From JACPWY01 sp964603655 (GTDB taxonomy: Bacteria; Bdellovibrionota; FAC87; UBA2466): DNA of 7,376 bases. The translations under genes and the position numbers were made by a program. The notes below the pieces were generated by a model, which worked only from the letters and a program-made list of their open reading frames with translations, ran no database searches and was not told the DNA's origin. Each line of letters starts with the position of its first letter. Position 1 is the stretch's first letter. Of the stretch, positions 5,352 to 7,376 are shown piece after piece. The stretch lies in NCBI GenBank assembly GCA_964603655.1, contig CAZRVZ010000214.1:1-7376 (forward strand), given 5' to 3'.

Positions 5352-6525
5352 ATTCACGAGCCTGAATGAGCAGGAGCGTTTTCGTAAGGCAGTCGATTTC
5401 CGCCTCGGAGTTGTCGCAGTGAGGCGATACGACGATATACTTTGAGGATGCGATTTTCATTTCATGGACCTGAATTCCGTGTAATCGCCACAGGTCACCC
5501 ACAAGGTCAAGCGACGCCAGTTTCTCAGGGACCAAAAAAGCGGTCATCGGGCCATTGAGTGTGTCGTCTTGGGACCTGAGTGCCGGCCACCCCAGGTCGC
5601 GTTCGATTACGGAGACCGCATGCCGATTCAAATCGCGAATTTGATTTCGAATAGTAACCGGCCCCCCATTCTCCCACCAGGCAACGAGATCTTTTATTGC
5701 AAAAAACGGCGCGAAGTCGTGACAACCCTTCAACATCATCGATGTGGCAAATTCGTCGCCTCCTCCAAATTGGCAAGGCGACGACTGTGAATCGAAAGTA
5801 TTCCATCCGGCCTCTTGAAGCGAAAACCGATCCCGGACCCGTGGGTGAATACGCGCAAAGGCGGTTCCCTTGGGCCCCCGAAGGTACTTGTAAAGGCTCG
5901 AACCGTAAAAATCGATTGCTCCTAGACTGCTCATATCTATGGCAAGCGCGCCCACCGCATAGGATGCATCGACTGCAAAAACGACCTGCCGGTTATCTAA
6001 CCTGTTTTCTAATGCAAGCGCGATTTCCTGAATAGGCAACACCAGCCCTGTTCCGCCCACGACGTGACTGAGCAACAGAAGACCGGTGCGCGCGGACACC
6101 TGGCTCGTAATCGATTCGGTCAAAGATGCCCGCGTCAGTTTTCTAAAGGCCGTAATACTCGAAGGCATGGGGAGAATGCGCAGACTCAGATTCTCTCGCT
6201 CCGACTTGAGACGGCAAATATTCAAAATGCTACCGTACTCATGCTCGCCCACCAGAATCTCCGAACCTTGAGGGAGTGAAACACCCAAGAGAAAGGTGTT
6301 GAACGCGGCCGTTACGTTTGCCCTCAAAAAAAGCTCGTTGGGGTCGGCGCCCAGAAATCTAGCTAAACTCACTTGGGAATTCCAGAGTTGGCTCCAGGCA
6401 GCTTTGAGTCCTTGGGTCGGGTTTTCCTCAAAGGCCACGTGGTGGTCTCGGATTGCCCGAACGATTTCAGCCGGGCACCTTGAAAGATTGGCGGAGTTTA
6501 AATACACCCCATCAGCAGTTACCAA
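5338..6525 (-). CDS. Class V PLP-dependent enzyme (isopenicillin N epimerase/NifS-like)
   Basis: This 395-residue protein has the fold-type I class V pattern. VYLNSANLSRCP is at the N-terminus and GEHEYGSI at 93-100. FAVDASYAVGALAIDM carries Asp186, which contacts the PLP ring nitrogen. SSLYKYLRGPKGTAF has the Schiff-base Lys213 and closely follows the HK-x-L-x-x-PKG-x-x-F motif of isopenicillin N epimerase-like enzymes. The C-terminal domain ends with VVSPHCDNSEAEIDCL, where related enzymes have an R-I-S segment whose Arg binds the substrate carboxylate; here that position is Val. The cysteine-desulfurase active Cys loop is not seen. It is probably a cytosolic transaminase, lyase or epimerase of unknown substrate. 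The TTG at 6525 has no clear Shine-Dalgarno site and an in-frame TAG lies 24 nt upstream; GTG at 6507 is the alternative. It is downstream of, and likely co-translated with, the thioredoxin-like gene. Confidence 0.78.
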   Translation of the reverse strand: MVTADGVYLNSANLSRCPAEIVRAIRDHHVAFEENPTQGLKAAWSQLWNSQVSLARFLGADPNELFLRANVTAAFNTFLLGVSLPQGSEILVGEHEYGSILNICRLKSERENLSLRILPMPSSITAFRKLTRASLTESITSQVSARTGLLLLSHVVGGTGLVLPIQEIALALENRLDNRQVVFAVDASYAVGALAIDMSSLGAIDFYGSSLYKYLRGPKGTAFARIHPRVRDRFSLQEAGWNTFDSQSSPCQFGGGDEFATSMMLKGCHDFAPFFAIKDLVAWWENGGPVTIRNQIRDLNRHAVSVIERDLGWPALRSQDDTLNGPMTAFLVPEKLASLDLVGDLWRLHGIQVHEMKIASSKYIVVSPHCDNSEAEIDCLTKTLLLIQARESAGP

Positions 6526-6549
6526 ATTCGTGAGGAATTTGGAATGAAT

Positions 6550-7041
6550 CTATTCGCAATCGTGAGTCAGCTGGTCGTTTATTGCAAACCGGAGCGTGGC
6601 GATGGCCTTGTCATCCCATGTCCCTAGAGTTTGAGCCACGACATTGCCCTTGCAATCCACTACGTAGCTCGACGGGTAAGCCTGAGTACCAAGCTGAAGA
6701 TTGAGCAAGGTGTCTCCATCCATGAGGACAGGGTGGTTCGGGTGGTGTTTGGAAATCCAGGACTGGTAATCACTCTTTTTCCGGTCGATGCCGATATCCA
6801 GAAATCGAACGCGAGGCTCGTGCTCATATTGCTCGGCCAACAATTCAACCTGGGGTGCATTCAGATTACAGGGCGGACAACTATTGAAAAAGCTTTCAAT
6901 GACGAATATCGAATTAGGATAATCGACGCTTTTATACATCGTGTTTGGGGTCGGATGGTTCATCCAGAGCAGCGAGAAGGGACGAATGGCTGCGGTGCTA
7001 AACCCCGAGAAAAATAGCGCGACTAGTAAAATGGATTTCAT
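6550..7041 (-). CDS. TlpA/ResA-like exported thioredoxin-fold protein
   Basis: This 163-residue protein starts at the ATG at 7041, which has a perfect AAGGAGG (7047-7053) 5 nt upstream; longer in-frame starts lack this. Residues 1-18 are a signal peptide (MKSILLVALFFSGFSTAA), with likely cleavage near Ala17-Ala18. The thioredoxin fold follows: strand IFVIESFFNSC, the redox motif Cys55-Pro-Pro-Cys58 at the start of helix 1, then FLDIGIDR, and the cis-Pro loop with Pro123 (QAYPSSYVVD). Two more Cys, at 130 and 162, could form a second disulfide. TlpA/ResA/CcmG-like proteins reduce or exchange disulfides in periplasmic clients, often in cytochrome c maturation; no such partner is visible here. 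No lipobox is seen, so it is probably soluble. Its stop is 24 nt before the PLP-enzyme start, so the two form an operon. Confidence 0.85.
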   Translation of the reverse strand: MKSILLVALFFSGFSTAAIRPFSLLWMNHPTPNTMYKSVDYPNSIFVIESFFNSCPPCNLNAPQVELLAEQYEHEPRVRFLDIGIDRKKSDYQSWISKHHPNHPVLMDGDTLLNLQLGTQAYPSSYVVDCKGNVVAQTLGTWDDKAIATLRFAINDQLTHDCE

Positions 7042-7046
7042 GGCGT

Positions 7047-7053
7047 CCTCCTT
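7047..7053 (-). promoter_or_regulatory. Strong ribosome binding site fixing the thioredoxin-like start
   Basis: AAGGAGG on the minus strand lies 5 nt before the ATG at 7041. It decides between this start, which opens directly on a signal peptide, and an upstream start at 7128 that would add 29 residues without export features. Confidence 0.85.
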
Positions 7054-7142
7054 GATTAGACCGGGACTCAATCCAAAATGAGATCCCACTGGGCTTATCG
7101 GGTTTTGAGGGGATTGCTTGAGCGCCACGCGTTATCAGATTC

Positions 7143-7172
7143 TGTCGGCCATCACGATCCAATGGCCCGACA
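7143..7172 (-). terminator. Hairpin after the right-edge gene, possible terminator
   Basis: TGTCGGCCAT (7143-7152) pairs with ATGGCCCGACA (7162-7172) with one bulged base and a 9-nt loop. It begins 5 nt after the stop of the partial gene at 7178-7375 and precedes the thioredoxin-like gene, where a terminator would be expected. The minus strand lacks a T-tract after the stem, which lowers confidence. Confidence 0.4.
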
Positions 7173-7177
7173 AAACA

Positions 7178-7375
7178 CTAATTACAACTTACAGAAAACG
7201 GAACGCCGGTGTTCGTAGATGCTTTGACGTAGGCCGATTTCCCGCGTTCGGGGATTTCGAGATTTGTCTTAATCATTCGGTAATCCCACAGTGGGGCATC
7301 ACCCTTATCAAATACCGGCGCCCAAAACCTGTTACCAAACGGATTCCAGTGGCCTGGATGTTTCAGCCCGGTTCC
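7178..7375 (-). CDS. C-terminal part of an unrecognised protein
   Basis: A 65-residue open frame enters from the right edge and ends at the TAG at 7178. It contains HPGHWNPFGNRFWAPVFDKG, rich in aromatic residues, Gly and Pro, followed by a hydrophilic tail that ends in PFSVSCN. The absence of stops, the well-formed residue mix and the hairpin just after the stop support a real gene end. I do not recognise the family. The aromatic, Gly-rich content and lack of membrane segments would suit a secreted or surface protein, but that is a guess. Start and full length are outside the window. Confidence 0.5.
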   Translation of the reverse strand, partial: GTGLKHPGHWNPFGNRFWAPVFDKGDAPLWDYRMIKTNLEIPERGKSAYVKASTNTGVPFSVSCN

Positions 7376-7376
7376 C

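Noticed and set aside
5569..6035. Plus-strand ORFs across the PLP-enzyme gene.
   Set aside because: Antisense to a complete class V enzyme frame with PLP Lys and Asp motifs; they show no domain pattern.
3948..6525. A phosphonate (2-aminoethylphosphonate) catabolic cluster made of a class V aminotransferase, HAD hydrolase and OPA transporter.
   Set aside because: The PLP enzyme is on the opposite strand in a separate operon and looks like the isopenicillin N epimerase group, and the HAD protein does not show the phosphonatase Lys-containing cap motif.

Overview
The window (about 7.4 kb, roughly even G+C by eye) looks like accessory chromosomal DNA of a Gram-negative bacterium. Evidence is a secreted thioredoxin-like protein with an ordinary signal peptide, good Shine-Dalgarno sites, frequent TTG/GTG starts and compact operons. 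A lineage cannot be assigned from sequence alone.

Left part (1-2300) is a toxin-antitoxin-rich, decaying island. A DUF4160 gene and an overlapping ribbon-helix-helix (CopG/BrnA-like) antitoxin gene run leftwards off the edge. A GNAT acetyltransferase gene follows on the + strand. Next, on the - strand, comes a HigB-like (Gp49/DUF891) toxin gene followed by its HigA-like antitoxin. Both DUF4160 and the HigB-like gene have a single in-frame stop codon in an otherwise intact, recognisable reading frame, while both antitoxin frames are open. Both toxin operons also have a -10 box only 6-7 nt before the ATG, predicting leaderless or nearly leaderless mRNAs. Each has a repeated operator-like element over its promoter. 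Two perfect hairpins lie just upstream of the HigB-like promoter.

Middle (2310-3034, - strand) is a broken gene for a multi-spanning GT-C-like membrane glycosyltransferase. It is split by a one-base slip at a seven-T run and is much shorter than the family norm. It diverges from a + strand operon (3116-5321) in which a HAD-superfamily phosphatase gene overlaps by 44 nt a gene for an OPA-family (GlpT/UhpT-like) transporter. This suggests uptake of an organic phosphate ester coupled to its dephosphorylation.

Right part (5338-7376, - strand) converges on the transporter gene with a 16-nt gap. A TlpA/ResA-like exported thioredoxin (CPPC) gene is followed 24 nt later by a class V PLP-dependent enzyme of the isopenicillin-N-epimerase/NifS-like fold. 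The C-terminal end of an unrecognised protein, followed by a hairpin, enters from the right edge.
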